Shown in pieces: positions 25,976 through 34,968 of a DNA stretch of 64,000 bases. The translations under genes and the position numbers were made by a program. The DNA lies in assembly GCF_002934265.1 (NCBI RefSeq), contig NZ_PTIX01000006.1, positions 351,380 through 415,379 on the forward strand, written 5' to 3'. Every line of letters starts with the position of its first letter. The stretch's first letter is position 1. The notes below the pieces were generated by a model. It searched no databases. It had not been told where the DNA came from and saw only the letters and a program-made list of their open reading frames with translations. Source of the DNA: Actinokineospora auranticolor (GTDB taxonomy: Bacteria; Actinomycetota; Actinomycetes; Mycobacteriales; Pseudonocardiaceae).

Positions 25976-26388
25976 CCTTGGGATCCTCAAGACCTCGACG
26001 ACCCATTGCACCCATAGCCCTTTCCCCGCGTTATGCGGGAATTCGGCGTAGTCATTCCTGCTCATCACACGGATGGGTATGCGCTGGGCCGGGTGGGGAA
26101 CTTCCGGTCGCGGATGTGCGTTGAGGAAGCACGGGGGGACTGTGGGTGAGGGGCGCTCAGTACCGGTTGTCGTTGAGTCACCCGGACGGCCGCACAGCCG
26201 GGCCGAAGTCTGATTACCGGTCGTCGACCGGTCACCGACCGCTCGGCGCCGCCGGTCGCACGGGAGGGTTTGGACTCTCTTGGACCGTTGTGCCCGCCTG
26301 GTACTCAGTTGAAGTACCAATCGACACCTCGAAGATACGGCGCGCTCCCGACGCGGCGGCCTCGCGGTGGAAGAGAAGGGCGGAGTTC
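25976..26388. other. Intergenic stretch with a small hairpin
   Basis: No gene supported. CCCGC (26025-26029) pairs with GCGGG (26035-26039) around GTTAT and may end the 782-residue gene's transcript. The rest presumably carries the promoter of the gene at 26389. An in-frame extension of that gene back to 26146 lacks a ribosome site and conserved character. Confidence 0.5.
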
Positions 26389-27015
26389 GTGACCGGCATC
26401 CCAGGGCGCACAGCGGTAAGCGAGAGTCTCAAGGCGCTGCCTGCGCAGCTCACGCCGCCGGTCGAACTGCCCGCGGGGGTGCACGAGCTGGCGGTCGCCG
26501 CGGCGGACGCGCTGGGCTGGGCGGGCACGGTGCTGCCCGAGATGACGCTGCACGGGCGGCGCGTGTGCCTGGTGGCCGACCTCAAGGCCGACGTGCACGC
26601 CGAGCGGATCTGCCTCGGTCAGGAGCCGGTGACCGACCGGGCCAGTGTGTCCACCTGGGCCTGGCCCGAGCTGAACGGCCGGGTGCCGGAGCCCGCGGTG
26701 CGCATCGTCGGCGCCATCTCGGTGGCCCGGCACTGGCGCACCGGCCTGGCCAACGCCGTGCCGTTCCTGCGCTACGGCGACGCCGCGGTGGTCCTGCCGA
26801 CCTCCGCCGTGCTGACCCACGACTACCTGGCCAACTGCCTGCCCCGGGCCCGCGCCTACGGCGTCGCGGTGCTCAGCGCCGAACCGGACGCGGCCGTCGA
26901 GCTGGACCTGCCGGGCCGCCAGGACCGGGCTTTCCCCGAGGTGGACGCGCTTTACCGCTGGGTGAGCGAACTGGCCTACGACCAGATCCTCGACACCACC
27001 ACCGTCGGCTCCTGA
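26389..27015 (+). CDS. Conserved hypothetical protein
   Basis: 208 residues from GTG 26389, chosen for the upstream AGAAGGGCGGAG; an open frame extends to 26146. I do not recognise a family. The protein is soluble, with alternating beta and helix character (CLVADLKADVHAERICLG, AVVLPTSAVLTHDYLANCLPR, AYGVAVLSAEPD) that suggests an alpha/beta Rossmann-like or nuclease-like fold. No catalytic motif is clear. The next gene follows 8 bases later on the same strand, so the two probably form an operon. Confidence 0.6.
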   Translation: MTGIPGRTAVSESLKALPAQLTPPVELPAGVHELAVAAADALGWAGTVLPEMTLHGRRVCLVADLKADVHAERICLGQEPVTDRASVSTWAWPELNGRVPEPAVRIVGAISVARHWRTGLANAVPFLRYGDAAVVLPTSAVLTHDYLANCLPRARAYGVAVLSAEPDAAVELDLPGRQDRAFPEVDALYRWVSELAYDQILDTTTVGS

Positions 27016-27023
27016 CCGGGCAC

Positions 27024-27686
27024 ATGCGACTGGTCATCGCGGGCGGGCACGGCAAGATCGCGCTGCTGCTCACCGAGCTCGCCGCCGGGCGCGGTGACGC
27101 GGTCGTCGGCGTCGTGCGCAATCCCGACCACGTCGAGGATGTGCGCGCGGCGGGTGGTGACGCGGTGGTGCTCGACCTCGAGGAAGCCGACGCCGAGCAG
27201 GTCGCGGCGGTGCTCGCCGGTGCGGACGCGGTGGTCTTCGCCGCGGGAGCCGGGCCGGGCAGCGGGGCCGCGCGCAAGGACACCGTCGACCGCGCGGCGG
27301 CGGTGCTGGTGGCCGACGCGGCGGTGGTCGCCGGGGTGCGCCGGCTGGTGCAGGTCAGCGGGATGGGCCTCGACCGGGTGGTCGAGGACGACGTGTTCGC
27401 TGCCTACCTCCGCGCGAAAGACGCGGCGGAGCGGGATTTGCGCGACCGCGACCCCGAGAGTCTCGAGTGGACGATCGTCCGACCCGGACGGCTCAGCGAC
27501 GACCACCCGACCGGACGCGTCCTGGTGGGTGACTCCGTCCCCTACGGCGTGGTCCCCAGGGCGGACGTCGCCGCGGTGCTCCTCGCGGTTCTCGACGAGC
27601 CCGCGACGATCGGCCGCACGCTCGAACTCATCGGTGGCGACACCCCGGTTCAGGCCGCGATCTCGCCGAGAACCCTGTCGCAGTAA
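27024..27686 (+). CDS. NAD(P)-binding Rossmann-fold protein (atypical SDR)
   Basis: 220 residues from ATG 27024. It begins MRLVIAGGHGKIALLL, an N-terminal dinucleotide-binding turn (GGHGKIA replacing the usual GATGxxG). The later SGMG, YLRAKDAAE and WTIVRPGRLSDD are typical of NAD(P)H-binding atypical SDRs of the YwnB/YhfK kind. The substrate is unknown. Its 3' end overlaps the convergent lactone-oxidase gene by 37 bases. Confidence 0.85.
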   Translation: MRLVIAGGHGKIALLLTELAAGRGDAVVGVVRNPDHVEDVRAAGGDAVVLDLEEADAEQVAAVLAGADAVVFAAGAGPGSGAARKDTVDRAAAVLVADAAVVAGVRRLVQVSGMGLDRVVEDDVFAAYLRAKDAAERDLRDRDPESLEWTIVRPGRLSDDHPTGRVLVGDSVPYGVVPRADVAAVLLAVLDEPATIGRTLELIGGDTPVQAAISPRTLSQ

Positions 27687-28975
27687 GGGTTCCGGAACCG
27701 GCCCTCGGGGTCCACTTCGGACCGGATCCGGGTGAAGTCGGCGAACCTCGGATACCGGGCGCGCAACGCCTCCGCGTCGAGCGTGTGCATCTTCCCCCAG
27801 TGCGGTCGCCCGCCCACTGCTCCGACGACCGACTCGAACAGGTCGAAGTACGCGCGGTACGGCATCCCCCGGTACTGGTGGATGGCGATGTAGGCGGAGT
27901 CGCGGTCGTGCGCGGTGGAGAGCCAGATGTCGTCGCGGGCGGCGACCCGGACCTCCACCGGGAACATCACCGGGTCGGCCAGTGCGGGCACCCGGGCGCG
28001 CAGTTCGGCGAGCACCACACCGAGCGATTCGCGCGGGATCGCGTACTCGGACTCGACGAACCGCACCCGCCTGCTGGTCACGAAAACCCGGTGCGACACA
28101 TCGCTGTAGGAACGGGGCGACAACACCGACGCGGAGATCCTGTTCAACGGCCGAACCAAATTCGGCACCGTGCGGCCGATCCGGCACATCGCGCCGAACG
28201 CGCCGTTCTCCAGGACCTCGTACTCGAAGAATCGGCGGACCCGGCCGAGCGGTGCGGGAATCGCCCCTTCCGGGGCGCGGTTGTTGCGCTTGGTCAACGC
28301 CTTGGCGCCGTAGGGGAACCAGTAGAACTCGAAGTGGTCGTTTTCCGCGCAGTTCCGGTCGAGTTCGGCGAGCACCCGGTCCAGCGGTTCCGGGCGTTCC
28401 TCGGCCAGCAGCACGAAGGCCGGTTCGGTGCGCAGCGTCACGGTGCTGATCACCCCCAGCGCGCCGAGGCCGACCCGGGCAGCGGCGAACAGCTCCGGTC
28501 GCTCGGTGGCCGAGCACCGGACGAGCGAGCCGTCGGCCAGCACCAGTTCCATGGCGCTGATCTGGGTGGCGATGCCGCCGAGCCGGGCGCCCGTGCCGTG
28601 GGTGCCGGTGGAGATGGCGCCGGAGATGGTCTGCGCGTCGATGTCGCCGAGGTTGGCCATCGCCCGGCCGCGCCGGTCGAGTTCGGTGTTGAGCGCGGCG
28701 AGCGTGGTGCCCGCGCGGACGGTGACCTCGCCGGTTCCGGCGTCGGCCGCGGCGATCCCCGTCCACCCCGACAGGTCGAGCGCCACCCCGTGCGCCGCGC
28801 CGACCGCGGTGAACGAGTGGCCGCTGCCCCTGGCCCGCACCGGCAGTCCGCGCGCGCCCGCGTCGGTGACCGCCGCGGCGATCTCCTCGGGGCCGCGCGG
28901 GGTGCGCACCTCGACCGCCGTCGCGGTCTCGGTACCCGCCCAGTTCTGCCAGGTCCTACGGGGTGCGACTGCCAT
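27650..28975 (-). CDS. FAD-linked sugar-lactone oxidase (D-arabinono-1,4-lactone / L-gulonolactone type)
   Basis: 441 residues from ATG 28975. The N-terminal FAD_binding_4 domain (about 15-180) has VRARGSGHSFTAVGAAHG and the flavin loop TGTHGTGARLGG. The C-terminal ALO domain contains the signature PHWGKMHTLDAEALRARYP near residue 390-410. Enzymes of this family oxidise aldonolactones or alditols and pass electrons to oxygen. Gly in SGHS-type flavin attachment is kept. It is divergent from the deaminase/aldolase gene, with a perfect inverted repeat between them. Confidence 0.9.
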   Translation of the reverse strand: MAVAPRRTWQNWAGTETATAVEVRTPRGPEEIAAAVTDAGARGLPVRARGSGHSFTAVGAAHGVALDLSGWTGIAAADAGTGEVTVRAGTTLAALNTELDRRGRAMANLGDIDAQTISGAISTGTHGTGARLGGIATQISAMELVLADGSLVRCSATERPELFAAARVGLGALGVISTVTLRTEPAFVLLAEERPEPLDRVLAELDRNCAENDHFEFYWFPYGAKALTKRNNRAPEGAIPAPLGRVRRFFEYEVLENGAFGAMCRIGRTVPNLVRPLNRISASVLSPRSYSDVSHRVFVTSRRVRFVESEYAIPRESLGVVLAELRARVPALADPVMFPVEVRVAARDDIWLSTAHDRDSAYIAIHQYRGMPYRAYFDLFESVVGAVGGRPHWGKMHTLDAEALRARYPRFADFTRIRSEVDPEGRFRNPYCDRVLGEIAA

Positions 28976-29000
28976 GGGGGCCTCCTTGCCGGAACCTTAG

Positions 29001-29015
29001 GTGAATGGAATTCAC
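29001..29015. promoter_or_regulatory. Operator-like inverted repeat between divergent genes
   Basis: GTGAAT and ATTCAC separated by GGA, 25 bases upstream of the minus-strand ATG and 30 bases upstream of the plus-strand GTG. On the + strand TTCACA (29011) and TACCGT (29033) have -35/-10 spacing. A TetR gene lies at the far end of the same cluster. Confidence 0.6.
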
Positions 29016-29045
29016 ATCTCAACACCCGTGCCGTACCGTGGTGGG

Positions 29046-30257
29046 GTGCTGCCGCCCCGTGATCGACTCGACCTGGCGACCAAGGACCTCGACCCGCCGG
29101 TGGCCGTGGTCGACCTCGACGCCTTCGACCGCAACGCGGCGGACCTCGTGCGCCGCGCGGCGGGCAGACCGATCCGGGTCGCGAGCAAGTCGGTGCGCTG
29201 CCGCCGGTTGGTCGAGCGCGTGCTGCGCCGGGACGGCTTCGAAGGGGTCATGAGCTACGCCCTGCCGGAAGCGTTGTGGCTGACCAGGACCTGGGCGGGT
29301 ACCGATCTCGCGGACACCGACATCCTGGTCGCCTACCCGACCGCCGACCACTCGGCGCTGCGCGCGCTGGCCGCCGACGACAACGCGCGGCGGCTGGTCT
29401 CGCTCGTCGTGGACTCGGTCGAGCACCTCGACCTCGTCGACGCCGCGCTCGGCGCCGACCACCCGGAGATCCGGGTGTGCCTGGAACTCGACGTGTCGTG
29501 GCGGCCGGTCCTCGGCAACTCCCGCGTGCACATCGGCGCGCGCCGGTCGCCGGTGTTCACCGCGCGGCAGGCGTCCCGCCTCGCCGAGGTGATCGCCGCG
29601 CGCCCGGGCTTCCGGCTCGTCGGCCTGATGGGGTACGAGGGCCAGATCGCGGGCATGGGTGACAACCCGGCGAACCCGGTGCTGGGCGCGGTTCTGCGCT
29701 GGGTGCAACGGGGATCGGCACGGGAGTTGGTGCGCAGGCGCGCCGCCGCGGTGCGCGCGGTGTCGACGCGCGCACCGCTGGAGTTCGTCAACGGTGGCGG
29801 CACCGGCAGCATCGAGGTGACCGGTGCGGACCCATCGGTCACCGAGATCGCCGCCGGTTCGGGGTTGATCGGCCCCGCGCTGTTCGACCGCTACACGCGG
29901 TTCCACCCGGAGCCCGCCGTGCTGTTCGCCGTCCCCGTGGTGCGCAAGCCCGCGCGGGGCGTGGCGACCCTGTTCGGCGGCGGCTACATCGCCTCGGGTC
30001 CCGCGGGCCGCGACCGGTTGCCCCAGCCCCACCTACCGGAAGGCCTGGCGCTGCTGGGGATGGAGGGCGCGGGCGAGGTGCAGACCCCGGTGACCGGACC
30101 GGCCGCGGCCGAGCTCCGCGTCGGCGACCGGGTCTGGTTCCGGCACGCCAAGGCGGGTGAGCCTGCCGAGCGGTTCACCGAGTACCACCTCGTCGAGGGG
30201 GACCGGGTGGTCGACGTGGCCCCCACCTACCGCGGTGAGGGCCACACCTTCGGCTAG
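29046..30257 (+). CDS. PLP-dependent amino acid deaminase/aldolase (alanine racemase N-terminal fold)
   Basis: 403 residues from GTG 29046 (VLPPRDRLDLATKDLDPP). It has an alanine-racemase-like TIM barrel with the PLP lysine in RVASKSVRCRR (about residue 46) and conserved glycines binding phosphate in VNGGGTGS. The C-terminal beta domain ends with RVGDRVWFRHAKAGE, typical of metal-binding D-threonine aldolase or D-serine dehydratase relatives. The substrate is probably a D- or hydroxy-amino acid. Its stop overlaps the convergent TetR stop in CTAG (30254-30257). Confidence 0.85.
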   Translation: MLPPRDRLDLATKDLDPPVAVVDLDAFDRNAADLVRRAAGRPIRVASKSVRCRRLVERVLRRDGFEGVMSYALPEALWLTRTWAGTDLADTDILVAYPTADHSALRALAADDNARRLVSLVVDSVEHLDLVDAALGADHPEIRVCLELDVSWRPVLGNSRVHIGARRSPVFTARQASRLAEVIAARPGFRLVGLMGYEGQIAGMGDNPANPVLGAVLRWVQRGSARELVRRRAAAVRAVSTRAPLEFVNGGGTGSIEVTGADPSVTEIAAGSGLIGPALFDRYTRFHPEPAVLFAVPVVRKPARGVATLFGGGYIASGPAGRDRLPQPHLPEGLALLGMEGAGEVQTPVTGPAAAELRVGDRVWFRHAKAGEPAERFTEYHLVEGDRVVDVAPTYRGEGHTFG

Positions 30258-30892
30258 CTCGGCGAGGTCTGCACGCGCGCGGCCTCCATCTGGCCGGACA
30301 GGTAGCCGCGCACCACCATCTTCGCCTCGGCGATCACCGTCTCCTCGGGGAACAGCTTGCGCCGGAAGGCCAGGTTCAGGATGCCGTCGGCGATCTCGTT
30401 GGCCACCGCCACCGGCAACCGGATCTCCTCGAAGGCGATGTCGAAGCGCTCGGCCAGGAACGAGGCCAGCTTCTCCGCGATGACGGTGTTGTTGTCCCGC
30501 TCGCCGTCGATCAGCCGCAGGTCGACCACGTCGCCGAAGCGGATCCGGCTGAACCCGGCCACCTCGCGGTACATCCGCACGTAGCTGTCGAAGATCAGGT
30601 CGGCGCCGTCCCACCAGTTCGCCAGGTGCGCCTCGTCGAGCCTGCGGCTGATCTCGGTCATGAACTGGTCGAGGTTGCGCTGGGTCAGCGCCTGCACGAC
30701 CGCGCGCTTGTCCGGGAAGAACTGGTACAGGGAGCCAACCGCGACCCCGGCCCGCTCGGCGATGAGCGTCGTGGTGACGCCGTCGTAGCCGAGTTCGTCG
30801 ACCAGCTCCGCGCAGGCCTCAAGCATCCGCTGCACCCGCTTGGCGCTGCGCTGCTGCACGGGCTGACGGCGGAGTGGGGTAGGGCTGGCCAC
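30254..30892 (-). CDS. TetR-family transcriptional regulator
   Basis: 212 residues from GTG 30892, which has AGGAGGAG six bases upstream; a weaker ATG lies at 30922. The N-terminal HTH (about residues 12-58) reads SAKRVQRMLEACAELVDELG, then TTTLIAERAGVAVGSLYQFFPDK, a standard TetR pattern. The C-terminal ligand domain is helical. It may control the neighbouring oxidase/aldolase pair through the inverted repeat at 29001, but this is inference. Confidence 0.92.
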   Translation of the reverse strand: MASPTPLRRQPVQQRSAKRVQRMLEACAELVDELGYDGVTTTLIAERAGVAVGSLYQFFPDKRAVVQALTQRNLDQFMTEISRRLDEAHLANWWDGADLIFDSYVRMYREVAGFSRIRFGDVVDLRLIDGERDNNTVIAEKLASFLAERFDIAFEEIRLPVAVANEIADGILNLAFRRKLFPEETVIAEAKMVVRGYLSGQMEAARVQTSPS

Positions 30893-31176
30893 AGCGTCTC
30901 CTCCTGGTCGCTGACGTTTCATCTTGCTCGTCCAACGACTGAAAGAGACGCACGAAGCGGTCCGAGGGCCACTTCGCGGAAGGATTTTCACAGATTACCT
31001 CGCGGTAACCGGGGAGTGGTGCCGCGGACCGGTGCCGGTCGGGGACTGGCGAGAAGCACATCAACACCGGCCCGCGGAGTCTTGGCAGGTCAACCGGTTC
31101 CCGGCCGGTCGACCTGAGGTCGACGGCCCGGGTTCCGCGAACGTCCGGGGGAACGGCGGAACCCGGGCCGCCTGCT

Positions 31177-31539
31177 CTAGCGGGCCCCCGCGATGAGGCG
31201 CCGCGACTTCCGGGACCCCGACTCGGCGCGGCCCTCACGGCCGCGGCGCGGGGTGTGTTGCGGGGCGAGGCCCCCGGCGACGAGGTGTTCGTAGGCGGCC
31301 CGCCACACCGAGCACGGCGCCTTCTGCTGCCGCCACCGGCTGGAGCACACCGGGCAGTTGCCCCGGTCGTCCGGCTCGTGCGCGGCGAGCATGGCCCGCC
31401 AGCCCTCGGTCAGTCGGGGGAGTTCCGACCGCGCTACCGACAGCAGCGACGGGGCGTCCGCCCGGTTGGCCAGTTCGGTGAGCATGTCCAGTCGTTCCCA
31501 CACGGCACTGCGCAGGACCTGGCCGAGTATCTCGTCCAC
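31177..31539 (-). CDS. Small hypothetical protein with zinc-ribbon-like cysteines
   Basis: 120 residues from GTG 31539. The N-terminal half is helical (ILGQVLRSAVWERLDMLTELAN). It then has CPVCSSRWRQQKAPCSVW, three cysteines in a possible metal site, and a basic tail. No known family was recognised. It follows the next upstream minus-strand gene by 13 bases, forming a two-gene unit divergent from an XRE-TPR regulator. Confidence 0.6.
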   Translation of the reverse strand: MDEILGQVLRSAVWERLDMLTELANRADAPSLLSVARSELPRLTEGWRAMLAAHEPDDRGNCPVCSSRWRQQKAPCSVWRAAYEHLVAGGLAPQHTPRRGREGRAESGSRKSRRLIAGAR

Positions 31540-31552
31540 CTCAACGTCACCG

Positions 31553-31885
31553 TTACCTTTCCGCCTGCTCGGCGGCTTCTTGGAGCGCGTTGCGCAGTTG
31601 GACCAGTTGCCCGGCCGTCAGCACCGCCGTCTCCCCGGGTGGCCCGACCAGGACCACCTTGTTCTTCTCCACGAGCACGGTGAGGCACCGGTCGCGGTTG
31701 ATCACGTCACCGCAGGCGATCCGCCAGACCCGGCGTTCGCCGACCGCGCCGTGCAGCCCGTCGCGCAGGCCGGTGTGGAAGTCCCCCCGCAGGTCGCGGG
31801 GCTCGGAGCGCGGGTCACTGCTCGTGGTTGGCCGGGGCACGGACCGCGTCGCCACCGGGCTCGGGGCCGACCGAAGCAGTTCCAC
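31553..31885 (-). CDS. Small hypothetical protein, weakly DUF397-like, divergent from XRE regulator
   Basis: 110 residues from GTG 31885, which has GGAGGGAAA nine bases upstream; an open frame reaches 31921. The C-terminal half (IACGDVINRDRCLTVLVEKNK, VVLVGPPGETAVLTAGQL) recalls DUF397 proteins, which typically accompany XRE regulators in actinomycetes. The likeness is faint and only structural in kind. The adjacent divergent XRE-TPR gene supports the idea. Confidence 0.5.
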   Translation of the reverse strand: MELLRSAPSPVATRSVPRPTTSSDPRSEPRDLRGDFHTGLRDGLHGAVGERRVWRIACGDVINRDRCLTVLVEKNKVVLVGPPGETAVLTAGQLVQLRNALQEAAEQAER

Positions 31886-31921
31886 GTTCTCGGTTTCCCT
31901 CCGTGCTCGTACGCTTACCAC

Positions 31922-32101
31922 GAACTACATTGATGCGTGAGGAACGGGATTGGAGCGTCACAGCGCCGATCGGCGGCCGTTTCACGGTGAGCGGTCAGGG
32001 AAGTTCGGTCGGACCGATCAGGTTCGCCGAACGACCCTTCTCGCCTCCTGTGAAGTGCGCTTACTCTGCGTTTGACGCCCGGCAGACGGTGAGGGGGCGG
32101 A
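31922..32101. promoter_or_regulatory. Divergent promoter region with inverted repeat
   Basis: GTTCG-C-CGAAC (32022-32032) is a perfect inverted repeat. A GGTCGGACC palindrome lies just upstream (near 32007-32015). TACTCT near 32063 could be a -10 box for the XRE-TPR gene. Confidence 0.4.
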
Positions 32102-33472
32102 ATGAACTCCATCGGATCTGGGAGTTCTCCCATTTCTTCGGACACGTGGGAGGAACCCGAGATGCGGGCCGCGCTCGCCGCGCGGGAGGTCAGTTCCGTG
32201 TATCGGCTGCTCCGCCGCACTGGCGTGTCGCAGCGCCAGATCGCGGCGATGACCGGCCAGTCGCAGTCCGAGGTGTCGGAGATCCTCAAGGGACGTCAGG
32301 TCATGGCCTATGACGTCCTGGCCAGGATCGCCGACGGGCTGGGTGTCCCAAGGGGATACATGGGTCTCGCCTACGACGAGGTCACCGCTGTTCGGGTGGC
32401 GGTGACGCGCGAGGCGTCACAGCCTGAGGAGAGCGAAGAGGTGAAGCGTCGGGAGTTCCTGGCACACGCGGCCGCCGTCACGGTGGGCGCGAACGTGCTC
32501 GGCAGCAACTCCGGGTCGTGGGTCGCCAACCCTGTCCAGACCCCCGCGCCCGGTCGGATCGGCATGACCGACGTGCGCCAGGTGGAAGCCGCGACCAGAG
32601 CGCTGCGGTCGCTGGACTACCAGTACGGCGGCGGCTTCTGCCGCGACGCCGTGGTCGCGCAACTGTCCTGGGGCCAACAGATGCTCGGCGCGTCCGGGCC
32701 GGAGCACGTCAAGCAACGCCTGCACGTCGCCCTCGCCGACCTGCACAACCTCGCCGGGTGGACCTCGTTCGACATCGGCCTGACCGATTCCGCGCGCAAC
32801 CACTTCGGCAAGGCGCTGGAGCTGGCGAAGGCGGGCAAGAGCGAGCCGCTGGTCGCGAACATCCTCTACCGGATGGGCCGCGTCTACCTGCACAAGGAGT
32901 CGCCGGACGACGCGCTCAAGATGTTCCAGCTCGGTCAGATCGCCGCCCAGGAGTCCGGTTCCGAGCTGGCCGTCGCGGTCATCTGCGCGAACCAGGCGTG
33001 GGCGTACGCGCTGATGGGGCACAAGGAGCAGACCATGAAGCTCATCGGCCGCACCCGCGACGAGTTCGCCCGCGCGGACCACACCAAGGCCGAGGACTGG
33101 GTCAAGTTCTTCAACGAGACCGACGTCTACGCGATGATCGGCACCGTGCACACGGTCCTGGCCCAGACCACGGACCCGACGCACACCAAGTTCGCCATCC
33201 CCGCGCTGACCAAGGCCATCGACTCCTACGACGACGAGTTCGCCCGCAGCCGGGCGTTCAACCTCAGCGCGCTGGCCACCAACCACATGCTGGAGGGCGA
33301 CATCGACCACGCCGCCCGGATCGGCCGCGCCGCGGTCGAGATGGCCGAGACGCTGAAGTCGACCCGGGTCAAGGACCGGCTCAAGCCCCTGCTCGTCGAG
33401 GCGACCAAGCGGCGCAACAACGCCGACGCGCGCGACCTGGCCGAGCAGATAACCAATCTCAGCGTGGCCTGA
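32102..33472 (+). CDS. XRE-family HTH regulator with TPR-like C-terminus
   Basis: 456 residues from ATG 32102, preceded by GAGGGGGCGGA. The HTH (about 35-85) reads RRTGVSQRQIAAMTGQSQSEVSEILKG. A stretch KRREFLAHAAAVTVGANVLG (about 117-136) looks like a twin-arginine signal but is internal, a common feature of this actinomycete regulator family. The remaining ~300 residues are TPR-type helical repeats (ARNHFGKALELAKAG, ALKMFQLGQIAAQESG). Likely a peptide- or protein-responsive regulator; targets may include its divergent neighbours. Confidence 0.85.
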   Translation: MNSIGSGSSPISSDTWEEPEMRAALAAREVSSVYRLLRRTGVSQRQIAAMTGQSQSEVSEILKGRQVMAYDVLARIADGLGVPRGYMGLAYDEVTAVRVAVTREASQPEESEEVKRREFLAHAAAVTVGANVLGSNSGSWVANPVQTPAPGRIGMTDVRQVEAATRALRSLDYQYGGGFCRDAVVAQLSWGQQMLGASGPEHVKQRLHVALADLHNLAGWTSFDIGLTDSARNHFGKALELAKAGKSEPLVANILYRMGRVYLHKESPDDALKMFQLGQIAAQESGSELAVAVICANQAWAYALMGHKEQTMKLIGRTRDEFARADHTKAEDWVKFFNETDVYAMIGTVHTVLAQTTDPTHTKFAIPALTKAIDSYDDEFARSRAFNLSALATNHMLEGDIDHAARIGRAAVEMAETLKSTRVKDRLKPLLVEATKRRNNADARDLAEQITNLSVA

Positions 33473-33512
33473 CCGGGCGCCCCCGGTGGCCGTCACGGGC
33501 AAGGGGCACGCG

Positions 33513-34403
33513 ATGGCCACCGAGGGGTTGTTCACCAGGGCGAACCTGCGCACGGCGCTGGCCGCGGTCGGCGCCGTGATCGGTGTCGACCCGGCAGGCG
33601 CGCGGCTGCTGCGCTTCACCAACAACGCCGTGTTCCTCATGGCCCGCGCGCCGGTCGTGGTGCGCATCGTCGGTTCGGTCGCGCTGCGGCACCGGGTGGA
33701 CAAGGTGGTCCGGGTCGCCCGGTGGTTCGCCGAGAACGACGTGCCCGCCGTGCGGCTGACCAGCGGCGTCGCGCAGCCGGTCTTCGTCGGTGACTACGCG
33801 GCGACCGTGTGGGACGCCATCCCGGAGTTCGACACCCCGCCCCGCGCCGCCGACCTGGCCCGGCTGCTGGGGCTGGTGCACTCGCTGCCCCCGCCGCTGC
33901 TGCCCGAGTGGAACCCGCTCGACGACGTCCGCAGGCGCTTGGGCGAGGCGGAGGGCCTCGACGGCGAGGAGCTGGCCTTCCTGCGGGCCAAGTGCGACGA
34001 GGTCGACCAGCGGTTGGCCGGTCTGGAGTTCGCCCTGCCCCGCGGCCTGGTGCACGGCGACGCGCACCTGGGCAACCTGATCCCGGCGGCGGGGGGCCCG
34101 GTGCTGTGCGACTTCGACTCCAGCTGCCTGGGCCCGCCGGAGTGGGACCTGACGCCGCTGGCCGTGGGGGTCAGCCGGTTCGGCGAACCGGCTGACCGCT
34201 ACCGCGAGCTGGCCGACGGCTACGGCTTCGACGTCACCCGATGGGCTGGCTTCGCGGTGCTGCGGGAGGTCCGCGAGCTGAAGCTGATCACCAGTGTGCT
34301 GCCGATCATGAACAGCAGCCCGGAGGTCCGACCTGAGCTGCTCAGACGCCTCCGGGACTTCCGGGTGGGCAACACCTCGGCGCGCTGGTCGCGTTACCGC
34401 TAG
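33513..34403 (+). CDS. Aminoglycoside phosphotransferase (APH)-family kinase
   Basis: 296 residues from ATG 33513, with AAGGGGC upstream; a GTG at 33486 is possible. The APH fold is shown by the catalytic loop LVHGDAHLGNLI (about residue 180) and the metal-binding CDFDSS that follows. A Lys for ATP binding is less clear in the N-lobe (VVVRIVGS). Members phosphorylate small alcohols such as choline, homoserine, sugars or antibiotics. Nothing indicates drug resistance in particular. It lies 40 bases after the XRE-TPR gene, on the same strand. Confidence 0.85.
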   Translation: MATEGLFTRANLRTALAAVGAVIGVDPAGARLLRFTNNAVFLMARAPVVVRIVGSVALRHRVDKVVRVARWFAENDVPAVRLTSGVAQPVFVGDYAATVWDAIPEFDTPPRAADLARLLGLVHSLPPPLLPEWNPLDDVRRRLGEAEGLDGEELAFLRAKCDEVDQRLAGLEFALPRGLVHGDAHLGNLIPAAGGPVLCDFDSSCLGPPEWDLTPLAVGVSRFGEPADRYRELADGYGFDVTRWAGFAVLREVRELKLITSVLPIMNSSPEVRPELLRRLRDFRVGNTSARWSRYR

Positions 34404-34544
34404 CCGGTGGTTTTCCCACTTATGGCGGTATCGCCGCGGGTAACGGACTGCGCATTGTGAACGACGCCAGTTGCACCGGGACGTCGGACTGCGCCTTTGC
34501 GGTCCGTGCCCCGGCCCGAACTACCTTCCGTGACGAGGTGGCCA

Positions 34545-34853
34545 GTGACCGGTTTCCCGCGCATCGCGCTCCGGCTCAGTGGGCGTGCGCGCCGTGCCGT
34601 GACGACCGCGGACATCCTGGACCGGGCTGTGGACAACCAGTTGCCCGCGCTCGACCGCCTGCCCGCCGACGCCCGCCGCCGGGCGGCCGACCACCTCGCC
34701 GAGCTGGCCCTGCTGGCCGAGGCCTACCGGCAGTACGCCCGCGGGCGGATCACCAAGCGTGAGCTGCACCGCCGCGGCCGACAGGCCACGGCCCGGCTGA
34801 CCGAACTCCGGCTCACGCGACTGGCCGCCGCGCACCTCACCGAGCGGGACTGA
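34545..34853 (+). CDS. Small helical hypothetical protein
   Basis: 102 residues from GTG 34545, with ACGAGGTGG upstream. It is highly Arg/Ala/Leu-rich with long amphipathic helices (LPADARRRAADHLAELALLAE; ARGRITKRELHRRGRQ), and probably soluble. I recognise no family. It could be a DNA- or RNA-binding protein by its charge, but this is a guess. Confidence 0.5.
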   Translation: MTGFPRIALRLSGRARRAVTTADILDRAVDNQLPALDRLPADARRRAADHLAELALLAEAYRQYARGRITKRELHRRGRQATARLTELRLTRLAAAHLTERD

Positions 34854-34968
34854 CCGTTCACCGTTGGCCCGTTCGGGTTACCCCGGCCGCTGTTCCGGTT
34901 GTCCGCGCAAACCCCTCGCACGACGAACGGCACCCCGCTGCGACGAACGCGTGCCGGTGTCCGGTGCC

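Noticed and set aside
30924..31196. 90-residue frame between TetR and the small minus-strand genes
   Set aside because: No ribosome site or conserved character; it overlaps the end of the real minus-strand gene.
32450..32515. Twin-arginine signal in the XRE-TPR regulator
   Set aside because: It is internal, after a DNA-binding domain, so it cannot work as a normal export signal.
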